A stretch of 39,866 nucleotides of DNA, taken from contig JAAELQ010000234.1 of assembly GCA_024226515.1 (NCBI GenBank), positions 1 through 39,866 on the forward strand, in the 5' to 3' direction. Within the stretch, counting starts at the first letter, position 1. The number at the start of each line of letters is the position of its first letter. Shown here one piece after another: positions 7,207-14,953 of this stretch. The translations under genes and the position numbers were made by a program. Under the pieces are notes generated by a model. That model saw only the letters and a list, made by a program, of their open reading frames with translations. It did no database searches and was not told the origin of the DNA. The DNA is from a bacterium (GTDB lineage: Bacteria; Acidobacteriota; Polarisedimenticolia; Polarisedimenticolales; Polarisedimenticolaceae).

Positions 7207-10200
7207 ATGCTCCGGTCGACGATGGCGGTTCTGGTCCTTGCGGCTCTCTTCGGCCCGGTTCTCGCCGAGAGTGAGCCGGTCGAGGTGCGGCACGACGAGC
7301 GCCAGTACGACCCGAGGGCGGAGGCCGACCCGCGTCAAAGTCCTTCGGCGCGCAGCGCCGCCGCGCTGATCGTCGAGGGGCAATACGTCAGCGTGCAGGT
7401 CAACGTGACCGGGCTGCAGCAGAACATCGTCGGGGACGCGGCCAACGAGCCCTCGATCGCCGTCAACCCGCTGGATCCCGACGTCAAGGTCATCGGCTGG
7501 CGGCAGTTCGACAACGTGGCGTCCAACTTCCGCCAGGCGGGGATGGCGTACACGCAGAACGGTGGGCAGAGCTGGATCTTCCCCGGATCGCTCGACGCCG
7601 GGACGTTCCGCAGCGATCCGTCGCTGGATACCGACTCGGCCGGCAACTTCTATTACCAGAGCCTGACCGGCGACTTCAACGTCTGGGTCTTCAAGTCGCT
7701 CGACGGGGGACAGACCTGGAGCCTGCCGGTGCCCTCGTTCGGCGGCGACAAGAACTGGGTCGCCGTGGACAAGTCGGGCGGCATGGGCGACGGACACGTC
7801 TACGGCGTGTGGCAGATCGGCGGCGGCTGTTGCGGCGATCGCACCATCACGCGGTCGACCGACGGCGCGCAGAGCTTCGAGGAGCCGGTGACGCCGGAGC
7901 ACGATCCGACCTTCGGCACGATGACGGTCGGACCGGACGGCACCGTGCATGCCAGCGGTTACGCGCGGAATCAGGGGTTCGGCACGTTCACGGTCTCCAG
8001 CTCGGTCAACGCACAGAACTCCGACGTCGTGCCGATCTTCAACGGGACGCTGATCGACCTCGGTGGGCGGATGGTGCTCGGCGGGCCGCCGAACCCCGGT
8101 GGACTCCTGGGGCAGGCCAACGTCGCCGCCGACCCGGGCACCGGCGACATCTACCTGCTGGCCTCGGTCGATCCTCCGCCGTTCGGTGACGCCCTCGACC
8201 CGCTGGACGTACACATCTCGCGCAGCGAGGACGGAGGGCAGACCTGGAGCGCCCCCGTGCGTGTCAACGACGACCTGCCCGGCCAGGGCGTCTGGCACTG
8301 GTTCGGCGCTCTCGCGGTGGCGCCGAACGGCCGGATCGACGCGATCTGGAACGACACGCGCAATACGGGATCGGCGACGATGTCCCAGCTGTTCTATTCC
8401 TCGTCGCTCGACGGGGGAGACCACTGGTCGGCCAACGTCGCGGTCAGCCCGGTGTTCGACAGCACGATCGGCTGGCCGAACCAGGACAAGATCGGCGACT
8501 ACTACACGATCGTCTCGGACGTGGCCGGTGCGGACGTCGCGTATTCCGCGACGTTCAACGGCGAACAGGACGTGTACTACCTGCGCATCCCGGCCCCCGA
8601 TTGCAACGGCAACGGCGTGCCCGACGACCAGGACGTCGCCATGGGGACCAGCCCGGACTGCAACGGCAACGGGCTGCCCGACGAGTGCGACGCCGCGATC
8701 CCGGGGCGCGACTGCAACGCCAACGACGTGCCGGACGAGTGCGATCTCGACGGTGGTGCCAGCGACGACTGCAATGCTAACGAGATTCCGGACGAGTGCG
8801 AGCCGGACTGCAACGCGAACGGTGTCGCGGACGAGTGCGACATCACGAGCGCGTTCAGCGAGGACTGTGCGCCGGGGCTCGGCAACGGCCTCCCGGACGA
8901 ATGCGAGCCGGACTGCAACGGCAACCGACAGGCCGACACGTGCGACGTCGCGCAGGGGCTGGACTCCGATTGCGACGCGGACGGCGTCCCCGATGCCTGC
9001 GAGCCCGACTGCGACGATGATGGGCAGCCGGACGATTGCCAGATCGGCGACGAGTTCGTCGAGCACCCGGTCTCGCTCGACGTGGCCGGAGCGCAGTCCG
9101 CCGTCGCGGCGGATCTCGACGGCGACGGAGACGCGGACGTCGTCTCGGCGTCCCTCACCGGCAACAAGGTCGCCTGGTACGAGAACCTCGACGGCGACGG
9201 CTCGTTCGGGCCGCAGCAGGTCATCTCGACGTCGGGGTCGGGACCGCGGTCCGTGCTGGCCGTGGATCTCGACGGAGACGACGACGCGGACGTCGTCGCG
9301 GCGTCGATCAACGACTCCGAGATCACGTGGTACGAGAATCTCGACGGGGCGGGCGGGTTCGCCCCGGGGCAGATCGTCTCGACGGCGGCCGGCGGCGTCG
9401 TCGGCGTCGCGGACGGCGACCTCGACGGGGACGGCGACGCGGATCTGCTCTCGGCGTCGATCAACGACGACGAGGTGGCCTGGTACGAGAACCTCGACGG
9501 CCTCGGAACCTTCGGGCCCCAGCGGATCATCTCGAGCTCGGCGGACGGAGCGTGGACGGTCCGGGCGGCGGATCTGGACGGCGACGACGACCTCGACGTG
9601 ATCTCGGGGTCGCTGAACGACGACACCGTCGCGTGGTACGTGAACCTCGACGGCGCGGGCAACTTCGGCGGCCCGACGATCGTCTCCAGCACCGCCGACG
9701 GAGTGCGTTCGGTCGCGCATGCGGATCTGGACGGGGACGGCGACGTCGACCTCGTCTCCGCTGCGCTGAACGACGACAGCGTGGCGTGGTACGAGAACCT
9801 CAACGGGCTCGGCTCCTTCGGCGGCGCGACCGTGGTCGATGCAGCCCTGGATGGCGTGTCGTTCGTGCTCGCGGCCGAGCTGGACGGGGACCTCGACGTG
9901 GACCTCCTCGCCGCTTCCGCGATCGACGGACGGATCGTGTGGTACGAGAACCTCGGCGCAGGTGGCGCGTTCGGCCCCGCGCGCTCGATCGGTGTCTCGG
10001 CCGAGCCGCTCTGGATCGACGTCGCCGGTGTGGACTCGGACGAGGCCCCCGACGTCGTCGTCGCTTCGTCCACCGGCGGCAGCGTGCTGTGGTACGCGAA
10101 CATCCTCGGCGACTGCAACGGCAACGGCGTCCCCGACAGTTGCGAGCCCGACTGCGACGCGAACGGCGTGACGGACGAGTGCGAGATCGCGACGGCGCCG

Positions 10201-10770
10201 TGGCTCGACTGCAACGGCGACGGCGTGCTCGACGCCTGCCAGTACGCGTGCCCCGGAGGGTGCGTCGACCTCGACGGCGACGGCTGTCTCGATTCGGTCG
10301 ACCAGGCGCCGGGCGATCCGGGGCAGTGCGCCGACTCCGACGGCGACACGTGTGACGACTGTTCCACGGGTCTGTTCGACCCGGCCAACGACGGCGCGGA
10401 CGCGGACGGCGACGGCCGATGCGACGCGGGCGACTGCGATCCCGAGGACGACGGCCTGTGGGCCGCCGCGGGCCCCGCGCGCCGACTGACCCTGTCGGCC
10501 AACGTGCTGCAGTGGCAGGCTCCCTCCGCTCCGGGCGCGGCCACGCTGACGTACGACACGCTGCGCTCCGCACTACCTGCCGACTTCGTGGGCGGGGGCG
10601 CGTGCGTCGAAACGAACGGCTCGGATCGACTCAGCGTCGACGTGTCGTTGCCGGGTCCTGCGGAGACGCAGTACTACCTCGTGCGCTCGCGCGGCGACTG
10701 CCCGGGAGACACGGGCTCGCTCGGCTCCGATTCCGCTGGTGCCGCGCGAGCGGGTGTGACCTGTCCCTGA
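7207..10770 (+). CDS. large secreted protein: Asp-box sialidase-like propeller, Ca-binding-type repeats, FG-GAP repeats
   Basis: 1187 aa. Signal peptide MLRSTMAVLVLAALFGPVLA. Residues ~70-460 form a sialidase-like beta-propeller with Asp-boxes (SLDGGQTWSLP, SEDGGQTWSAP, and looser STDGAQSFEEP, SLDGGDHWSAN). From ~464 come short D/N-rich repeats of the type DCNGNGVPDECD, which resemble EF-hand/thrombospondin-3 calcium loops. Residues 617-~968 hold seven FG-GAP/VCBS-like repeats of ~51 residues. A second CNGNG block and an Ig-like end follow, with YYLVRSRGDCPGDTG...GVTCP at the C-terminus. Conserved sialidase catalytic arginines were not identified, so enzyme activity is not claimed; adhesion or surface display is as likely. 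A G-rich ribosome site precedes the ATG. Confidence 0.9.
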   Translation: MLRSTMAVLVLAALFGPVLAESEPVEVRHDERQYDPRAEADPRQSPSARSAAALIVEGQYVSVQVNVTGLQQNIVGDAANEPSIAVNPLDPDVKVIGWRQFDNVASNFRQAGMAYTQNGGQSWIFPGSLDAGTFRSDPSLDTDSAGNFYYQSLTGDFNVWVFKSLDGGQTWSLPVPSFGGDKNWVAVDKSGGMGDGHVYGVWQIGGGCCGDRTITRSTDGAQSFEEPVTPEHDPTFGTMTVGPDGTVHASGYARNQGFGTFTVSSSVNAQNSDVVPIFNGTLIDLGGRMVLGGPPNPGGLLGQANVAADPGTGDIYLLASVDPPPFGDALDPLDVHISRSEDGGQTWSAPVRVNDDLPGQGVWHWFGALAVAPNGRIDAIWNDTRNTGSATMSQLFYSSSLDGGDHWSANVAVSPVFDSTIGWPNQDKIGDYYTIVSDVAGADVAYSATFNGEQDVYYLRIPAPDCNGNGVPDDQDVAMGTSPDCNGNGLPDECDAAIPGRDCNANDVPDECDLDGGASDDCNANEIPDECEPDCNANGVADECDITSAFSEDCAPGLGNGLPDECEPDCNGNRQADTCDVAQGLDSDCDADGVPDACEPDCDDDGQPDDCQIGDEFVEHPVSLDVAGAQSAVAADLDGDGDADVVSASLTGNKVAWYENLDGDGSFGPQQVISTSGSGPRSVLAVDLDGDDDADVVAASINDSEITWYENLDGAGGFAPGQIVSTAAGGVVGVADGDLDGDGDADLLSASINDDEVAWYENLDGLGTFGPQRIISSSADGAWTVRAADLDGDDDLDVISGSLNDDTVAWYVNLDGAGNFGGPTIVSSTADGVRSVAHADLDGDGDVDLVSAALNDDSVAWYENLNGLGSFGGATVVDAALDGVSFVLAAELDGDLDVDLLAASAIDGRIVWYENLGAGGAFGPARSIGVSAEPLWIDVAGVDSDEAPDVVVASSTGGSVLWYANILGDCNGNGVPDSCEPDCDANGVTDECEIATAPWLDCNGDGVLDACQYACPGGCVDLDGDGCLDSVDQAPGDPGQCADSDGDTCDDCSTGLFDPANDGADADGDGRCDAGDCDPEDDGLWAAAGPARRLTLSANVLQWQAPSAPGAATLTYDTLRSALPADFVGGGACVETNGSDRLSVDVSLPGPAETQYYLVRSRGDCPGDTGSLGSDSAGAARAGVTCP
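9055..10110 (+). repeat. seven tandem FG-GAP/VCBS-like repeats inside the large secreted protein
   Basis: In-frame units begin at 9055, 9205, 9358, 9511, 9664, 9817 and 9970, the first of 50 codons and the next five of 51. Each has the layout FGPxxIxS...ADLDGDGDxDVVSASxNDxxVAWYENLDGxG. The DLDGDGDxD loop is the calcium-binding signature of FG-GAP/VCBS repeats. The last unit is degenerate (DVAGVDSDEAPD). Seven units match a seven-bladed propeller. Divergence between units argues against a recent expansion. Confidence 0.85.
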
Positions 10771-10783
10771 CCGGTCTCCAGTT

Positions 10784-13162
10784 TCAGCGTTGTAGCGGGA
10801 ACACGGCGGACAGCAGCTCGTCGAGGTGGCCGCGCCAGCAGGCCCAGCCGACGCCCTCGGGCACCTCGCCACCGACCGGGTCGTGCCCGGCGGCCTGCAG
10901 CATCGACCAGATCCTGCGGCTCTCGTCCGCCATGTCCCACGCCTCGTGCGGCGAGCGCAGCGCGTAGGTGCCCCAGCGAAAGTAGACGATCGGCGGCTGC
11001 TCGGCGGCGGGCGCGATCAGCGGCCCGACGGTCGAGGCCCACAGCGCCGGTCCCTCGCACCCCACCCGGCCGAACACGGCGGGATGCGCGAGTGCGCCGT
11101 ACAGGGCCACGTTCGCGCCGCGCCCCGCGCCGACCGTGGCCCGCGCGTCTGCGGTGGCCAGCGTGCGGTAGCGCGCGTCGACGGCCGGCACGAGCTCCGT
11201 CGCGATCATCGCGGAGTACGGTTCGAGGCGTCCCAGGTCTCCGCCGGGGTTCTTCGGGTCGGCCTCGACGAAGACGGCGACGATCGGCTCGACGGAGTCG
11301 CCGATCAACCGGTCCAGAGCGCCCTGCATTCGGCCCTCCTCGAGGGCGTCCTTGCCGGAGTGGACGTAGGCCACCGGGAAGCGGCGCGTGTCGTCGAGAT
11401 CGTACAGCGCGGGCAGGTAGACCCAGGCGTTGCGGCGCTCGCCGAGGACTGCGCTCTGCAGCTGCAGCGCTTCGAGGCGTCCCCAGCGCGACGGATCCCT
11501 CGGCGGGCGCAGATCCGGCGTTCGGCGGCCGGGCAGTGCGACGAACGACACGTCGCCGAACAGGCCCTTGCCGCGCCGCGGGTTCAGCGGGTCGGGCTGC
11601 GGATCGGCGTAGTCGACGAGGAAGCCGTACGTGACGGCGGCCTCCGGCGCGAGACGCACCGAGTAGTGGAACAGGTCGGTCCCCGGAGCGCGTCGCATCG
11701 GATCCTCGCGCCGCGAGCCGAGCATGTCGCCCACGATTCCCACGTCCTCCGCAGCGGCGCGATGAACGAAGTGCACGATGCCGGAGCCCTCGACGATGGG
11801 AAACGACTCCTGCTTCGCGAAGAACTCGTCGAGCTCCGTCTTCCTGTCGTCCGACCGTTCTAGCCGCGCGAGGAAGCGACCGAACTCCGTGGCCGCCACC
11901 CAGGACGCGGCGGCGCCGGTTTCCGCGGCCGGGTCGCCGACGTCGACGCGCGCCACGTGCTCCATGCTGCGTGCGAACAGATGCCCGTCGGCGAAGGCGA
12001 CCTCGGACCACGAGTGCTCGTCGAACAGGTCGATGCGCGCCAGCTCGACGTACCCACCGCGGCCGGTCTGCGCCACGTGCAGCGTCCCGGGTTTGGTGAC
12101 GATCGCCAGGCGGTCGCCGACCAGCGTGGGAAACCCGTCGCCGGGTCGTCGCGAGCGCCAGACGATCTCGCCCGTCGCCGCGTCGACGCAGGTGAAGATG
12201 CGGTTGTTCATGCCGTAGATCAGGCCGTCACGGGCCACCGGCGTGACGTAGGACGATCTCAGCGCGGGGCCCGACCACAGTTGCTTCGTTCTGTAGCCCT
12301 TGCGCTTCCTCGTGACCCGCAGCATCACCGAAGAGTCCAGCTCGTTCATCAAAAACAACCGATCGTCGCCCGCCGGCAGCGGCACGATCGTGCGTCCGCC
12401 CAGCGCCAGGTCGTCGCCGCCGTGCTCGTGGGTCCACAGCACCGCGCCGGTGCGCGGATCGAGCCCGCGGATCGTTCTCCGTCCGGATGCGACGACCTGC
12501 CGGCGCTCGCCGAGCGTCGCCACGATCGGCGAGTGGTAGTCGATCGTGTCGTCGCCCGTGGCCCACAGCAGCGAGCCGTCCGCAGGGTCGAAGCCGGCGA
12601 TCGCCTTGCCCGCGGCTCCGACCTGCACGATCAGGACGCCCTCGGCGATCAGCGGCGAGGTCGTGAACCCGTAATACGGGTTCCGCGCGCCGTGGTCGTC
12701 TACGAGGTGCGTGGCCCAGATCTCGCGCCCGGAGCGGGCCTCCAGTGCGAACAGGCGGCCCGCGGCGCCGAGGCCGTAGACTCGACCGTCGCGTGCGAAC
12801 GGTGTCGAGAGCGGCCCGTCGTGCGAGCCGTCATGTCCGGCGTACCGGCCCTCGATCGGGTAGCGCCACAGCTCGTCGCCCGACTCGACGTCGAACGCGC
12901 CCAGGACGTCGACCCGCCCGGCGGAGAACATCGCGAACACGCGGTTGTCGTCGATCGCGAGCGACGAGTAGCCGGGACCGATCGCGCGCTTCCAACCGAC
13001 GCTCAGCGCCGAGCTTCGCCCCTCGAGCACGGCTCCGGTCGCCGTTCCGTCATGGTTCGGCCCGCGAAACCCCGGCCAACTCTGCGCCGCCGCGGTCGTC
13101 GCACAAAGCAGACTCAGTATGACCGCGCCGAGCGGGGAGAACCGCAGCGGCTCCGCGATCAC
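10784..13162 (-). CDS. secreted PQQ-type beta-propeller fused to an esterase-like domain lacking its nucleophile
   Basis: 792 aa from GTG 13162. A signal peptide (hydrophobic run ending TTAAAQ) is followed by SWPGFRGPNHDG and repeated propeller blades (VLGAFDVESGDELWRYP, LFALEARSGREIWATHL, AGFDPADGSLLWAT, IRGLDPRTGAVLWTHEH), the PQQ-like/outer-membrane propeller family. The C-terminal ~300 residues hold an Ig-like esterase entry domain (LFHYSVRLAPEAAVTYGFLVDYADP) and an alpha/beta-hydrolase like enterochelin esterase (PVAYVHSGKDALEEGRM). At the nucleophile elbow the sequence is VGAGRGANVALYG, with Arg where family members have Ser, so hydrolysis is doubtful. The GTG overlaps the stop of the preceding gene (GTGA), implying coupled translation. 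The frame runs on to 13336, but that part lies inside the upstream gene and lacks a signal. Confidence 0.87.
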   Translation of the reverse strand: MIAEPLRFSPLGAVILSLLCATTAAAQSWPGFRGPNHDGTATGAVLEGRSSALSVGWKRAIGPGYSSLAIDDNRVFAMFSAGRVDVLGAFDVESGDELWRYPIEGRYAGHDGSHDGPLSTPFARDGRVYGLGAAGRLFALEARSGREIWATHLVDDHGARNPYYGFTTSPLIAEGVLIVQVGAAGKAIAGFDPADGSLLWATGDDTIDYHSPIVATLGERRQVVASGRRTIRGLDPRTGAVLWTHEHGGDDLALGGRTIVPLPAGDDRLFLMNELDSSVMLRVTRKRKGYRTKQLWSGPALRSSYVTPVARDGLIYGMNNRIFTCVDAATGEIVWRSRRPGDGFPTLVGDRLAIVTKPGTLHVAQTGRGGYVELARIDLFDEHSWSEVAFADGHLFARSMEHVARVDVGDPAAETGAAASWVAATEFGRFLARLERSDDRKTELDEFFAKQESFPIVEGSGIVHFVHRAAAEDVGIVGDMLGSRREDPMRRAPGTDLFHYSVRLAPEAAVTYGFLVDYADPQPDPLNPRRGKGLFGDVSFVALPGRRTPDLRPPRDPSRWGRLEALQLQSAVLGERRNAWVYLPALYDLDDTRRFPVAYVHSGKDALEEGRMQGALDRLIGDSVEPIVAVFVEADPKNPGGDLGRLEPYSAMIATELVPAVDARYRTLATADARATVGAGRGANVALYGALAHPAVFGRVGCEGPALWASTVGPLIAPAAEQPPIVYFRWGTYALRSPHEAWDMADESRRIWSMLQAAGHDPVGGEVPEGVGWACWRGHLDELLSAVFPLQR

Positions 13163-13956
13163 GGCGGGCAGGCGGGCCCGGCGGAGTCGATCTCGTCGTC
13201 GCGCGAGCCGGCCTGCGCCGATCCGGCGGAGTCGTAGGACCCGGCGTGGTCCCGCACGAGGAACCAGACGGCCGTGCCCTGCGCGGGCGTCTGGTCGTAG
13301 GTCGTCGACGTGGCAGGGGCCTCGGCCGCGATGCACTCGTCGGTCGAGCCGCCGAAGTCGCCGCCCGACCCGCGCAGGGCCGTCAGGTCACCGCAGACGA
13401 CGTCGTAGTTGTCGGCGCCCTCGGCCGCGCTCCAGGTCAGCTCCGTCATCGCCACCGACAGCTCGGGATACGGCGTCGTGTGGGGCGAGGCGACGATGTG
13501 CATCACGTAGTCGAAGCACGACGCCATCTGGTTCACGGAGACCACGATCTCGATCTCCGGGAACTCCGCACCGGCGGGCACGAACCCGCCGCTGGTGAAC
13601 AGCCGCGGCTCGCCGTTCAGCACCAGATCGAGCTCCATCCGGTTGAGCTCGCCGAGCGGGGAGAAGAAGCCCGAGCCGGTCAGCACGTGATTCAGCGCCG
13701 GCACGGACAGGTCGACCTGCTCGACGGCGTACGTATCGAACGGAGCGGCCGTCGGCAGCAGGCGTAGTCCGAACGTGCCCTCGAGCGGCGCCTGGACGAT
13801 CGGGCACATGCACTGGTTGTAGCAGCCCTCTTCGTACGTGCTGCCCGGCTGCAGGCGGTAGAGGACCGTCGGTGTGTCGCCGGCCTCGGCGAGAGGCATC
13901 GCGAACACGATCGCGGCGGCGAGTCCGGCGAGGATGGCGTGGGTTCCGCTGCGCAT
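13159..13956 (-). CDS. secreted protein of unknown function with a C-terminal Ig-like tail
   Basis: 265 aa. A signal peptide (MRSGTHAILAGLAAAIVFAMPLAEA) is followed by a Cys-bearing N-terminal region (EEGCYNQCMCPIVQAP), a beta-rich middle (FGLRLLPTAAPFDTYAVEQVD), and a fibronectin-like end beginning LTWSAAEGADNYDVVCGDL and closing VWFLVRDHAGSYDSAGSA...ACPP. The end resembles the tail of the large protein at 7207-10770 (LQWQAPS...YYLVRSRGDC...TCP). The start has a GGAGGTG ribosome site. Its stop overlaps the GTG of the PQQ-propeller gene, so the two are probably made together and may work together outside the cell. I do not recognise the N-terminal family. Confidence 0.82.
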   Translation of the reverse strand: MRSGTHAILAGLAAAIVFAMPLAEAGDTPTVLYRLQPGSTYEEGCYNQCMCPIVQAPLEGTFGLRLLPTAAPFDTYAVEQVDLSVPALNHVLTGSGFFSPLGELNRMELDLVLNGEPRLFTSGGFVPAGAEFPEIEIVVSVNQMASCFDYVMHIVASPHTTPYPELSVAMTELTWSAAEGADNYDVVCGDLTALRGSGGDFGGSTDECIAAEAPATSTTYDQTPAQGTAVWFLVRDHAGSYDSAGSAQAGSRDDEIDSAGPACPP

Positions 13957-13979
13957 GCTGCACCTCCCTGCACCTCTTC

Positions 13980-13985
13980 ATCATA
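13980..13985 (-). promoter_or_regulatory. possible -10 element for the secreted-protein/propeller pair
   Basis: On the minus strand TATGAT lies 24 nt upstream of the ATG at 13956, at a sensible distance from the GGAGGTG ribosome site. No good -35 box is seen 17 nt further up (TCCGAA). This is a single-element match in an AT-richer patch and is weak evidence. Confidence 0.25.
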
Positions 13986-14157
13986 CTCAAAAACACGTCC
14001 CGTTCGGACCGGCTGCTCCCGGAGAAGCAATCTGGGCGGAACCGCGCAGGATTCCCTGGAGGAGTCGCCCCGTGGCGGGTCACGAAAACCGTGCAATCGC
14101 GGAGGATCCGGGCTAGATTCGTCTGCGCCGCCGACGGAAATAGGAGACGGGTCCCGG

Positions 14158-14931
14158 ATGCCGGGTGGAGCGAAGCAGTTCTACGAAGCCGCGTACGAGG
14201 GCGAGTCCTACGCTTCGCGCGACGTCAGCCAGCACCGGTTCTTCGGTCCACTGCAGGCGTTCGTTGCCGGTCACGGGCTCGACGCGCGCCGGTGCCTCGA
14301 GATCGGCAGCGGCCGGGGGCGGTTTCAGGACGTCGTGCCGGACTACCTCGGCACCGACCTCGCGGAGTCCGCCGGCCGCTACTATCACAAGCCGTTCGTT
14401 CCGGCGTCGGCGACCGCGCTTCCGTTCGCCGACGGCTCGTTCGACGCGCTGTGGACGACGGCCGTGCTGGAGCACATCCCGGACCCAGCCAGCGCGCTGG
14501 CGGAGATGCGGCGCGTGGTGAAGCCCGACGGGCTGTTGCTGCTGGGCGCGGCGTGGCAGTGCCGCCCGTGGGCGGCCGAGGGCTACGCGGTGCGCCCCTA
14601 CGGCGACTTCGGCATGAAGGGCAAGCTGATCAAGGCGTCGATCGTCCTACGCAAGACCGTCGTCTTTCGCAGCTCGTACGTTTTTCCACGACGTCTCCTA
14701 CACGCCCTGCGAGCAGCGCTGTCGCGCGGGCCGGTGCCGTTCCGCTACCGCGAACTCGAGCCGAACTACGAGAAGTTCTGGGTCTCGGACTCCGACGCCG
14801 TGAACTCGATGGACCCCTACGACGCGATTCTGTGGTTCGAGTCGCGGGGCGACCGCTGCCTGAACTACACCGGCGGCCTATCCAAGTTCTTCGTGCGCAC
14901 GGGCCCGCTCGTGTTCCGCATCCGGAAGTGA
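14158..14931 (+). CDS. class I SAM-dependent methyltransferase
   Basis: 257 aa. The SAM-binding fold is clear: motif I CLEIGSGRGRF (~residues 46-56), DYLGTDLAE at the second strand, ATALPFADGSFDALWTTAVLEHIPDPASALAEMRRVVKPDGLLLL covering motifs II and III of the Methyltransf_11 family. The C-terminal ~110 residues (lid or substrate domain) are family-specific and include an aromatic stretch, YRELEPNYEKFWVSDSDAVNSMD. Such proteins often act on glycans, lipids or quinone precursors; the substrate cannot be told. The ATG at 14158 has AGGAG 11 nt upstream; the open frame extends leftward without a motif. It stands alone, divergent from the secreted-protein pair and convergent with the respiratory cluster. 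Confidence 0.88.
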   Translation: MPGGAKQFYEAAYEGESYASRDVSQHRFFGPLQAFVAGHGLDARRCLEIGSGRGRFQDVVPDYLGTDLAESAGRYYHKPFVPASATALPFADGSFDALWTTAVLEHIPDPASALAEMRRVVKPDGLLLLGAAWQCRPWAAEGYAVRPYGDFGMKGKLIKASIVLRKTVVFRSSYVFPRRLLHALRAALSRGPVPFRYRELEPNYEKFWVSDSDAVNSMDPYDAILWFESRGDRCLNYTGGLSKFFVRTGPLVFRIRK

Positions 14932-14953
14932 CGTCTCCGGGCCGACGCTCGAC

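Noticed and set aside
8590..9050. Short tandem repeats that could suggest a CRISPR array
   Set aside because: They are in frame, diverged, unevenly spaced and encode CNGNGVPDECD-type loops.
6913..9720. Open frame of more than 900 codons on the minus strand
   Set aside because: Antisense to the large secreted protein; its Arg/Asp/Val repeats only mirror the FG-GAP and CNGNG repeats.
14114..14119. TAGATT shared upstream of 14158 and 7207 genes as a -10 box
   Set aside because: Only two cases, and no acceptable -35 at 17 nt in either.
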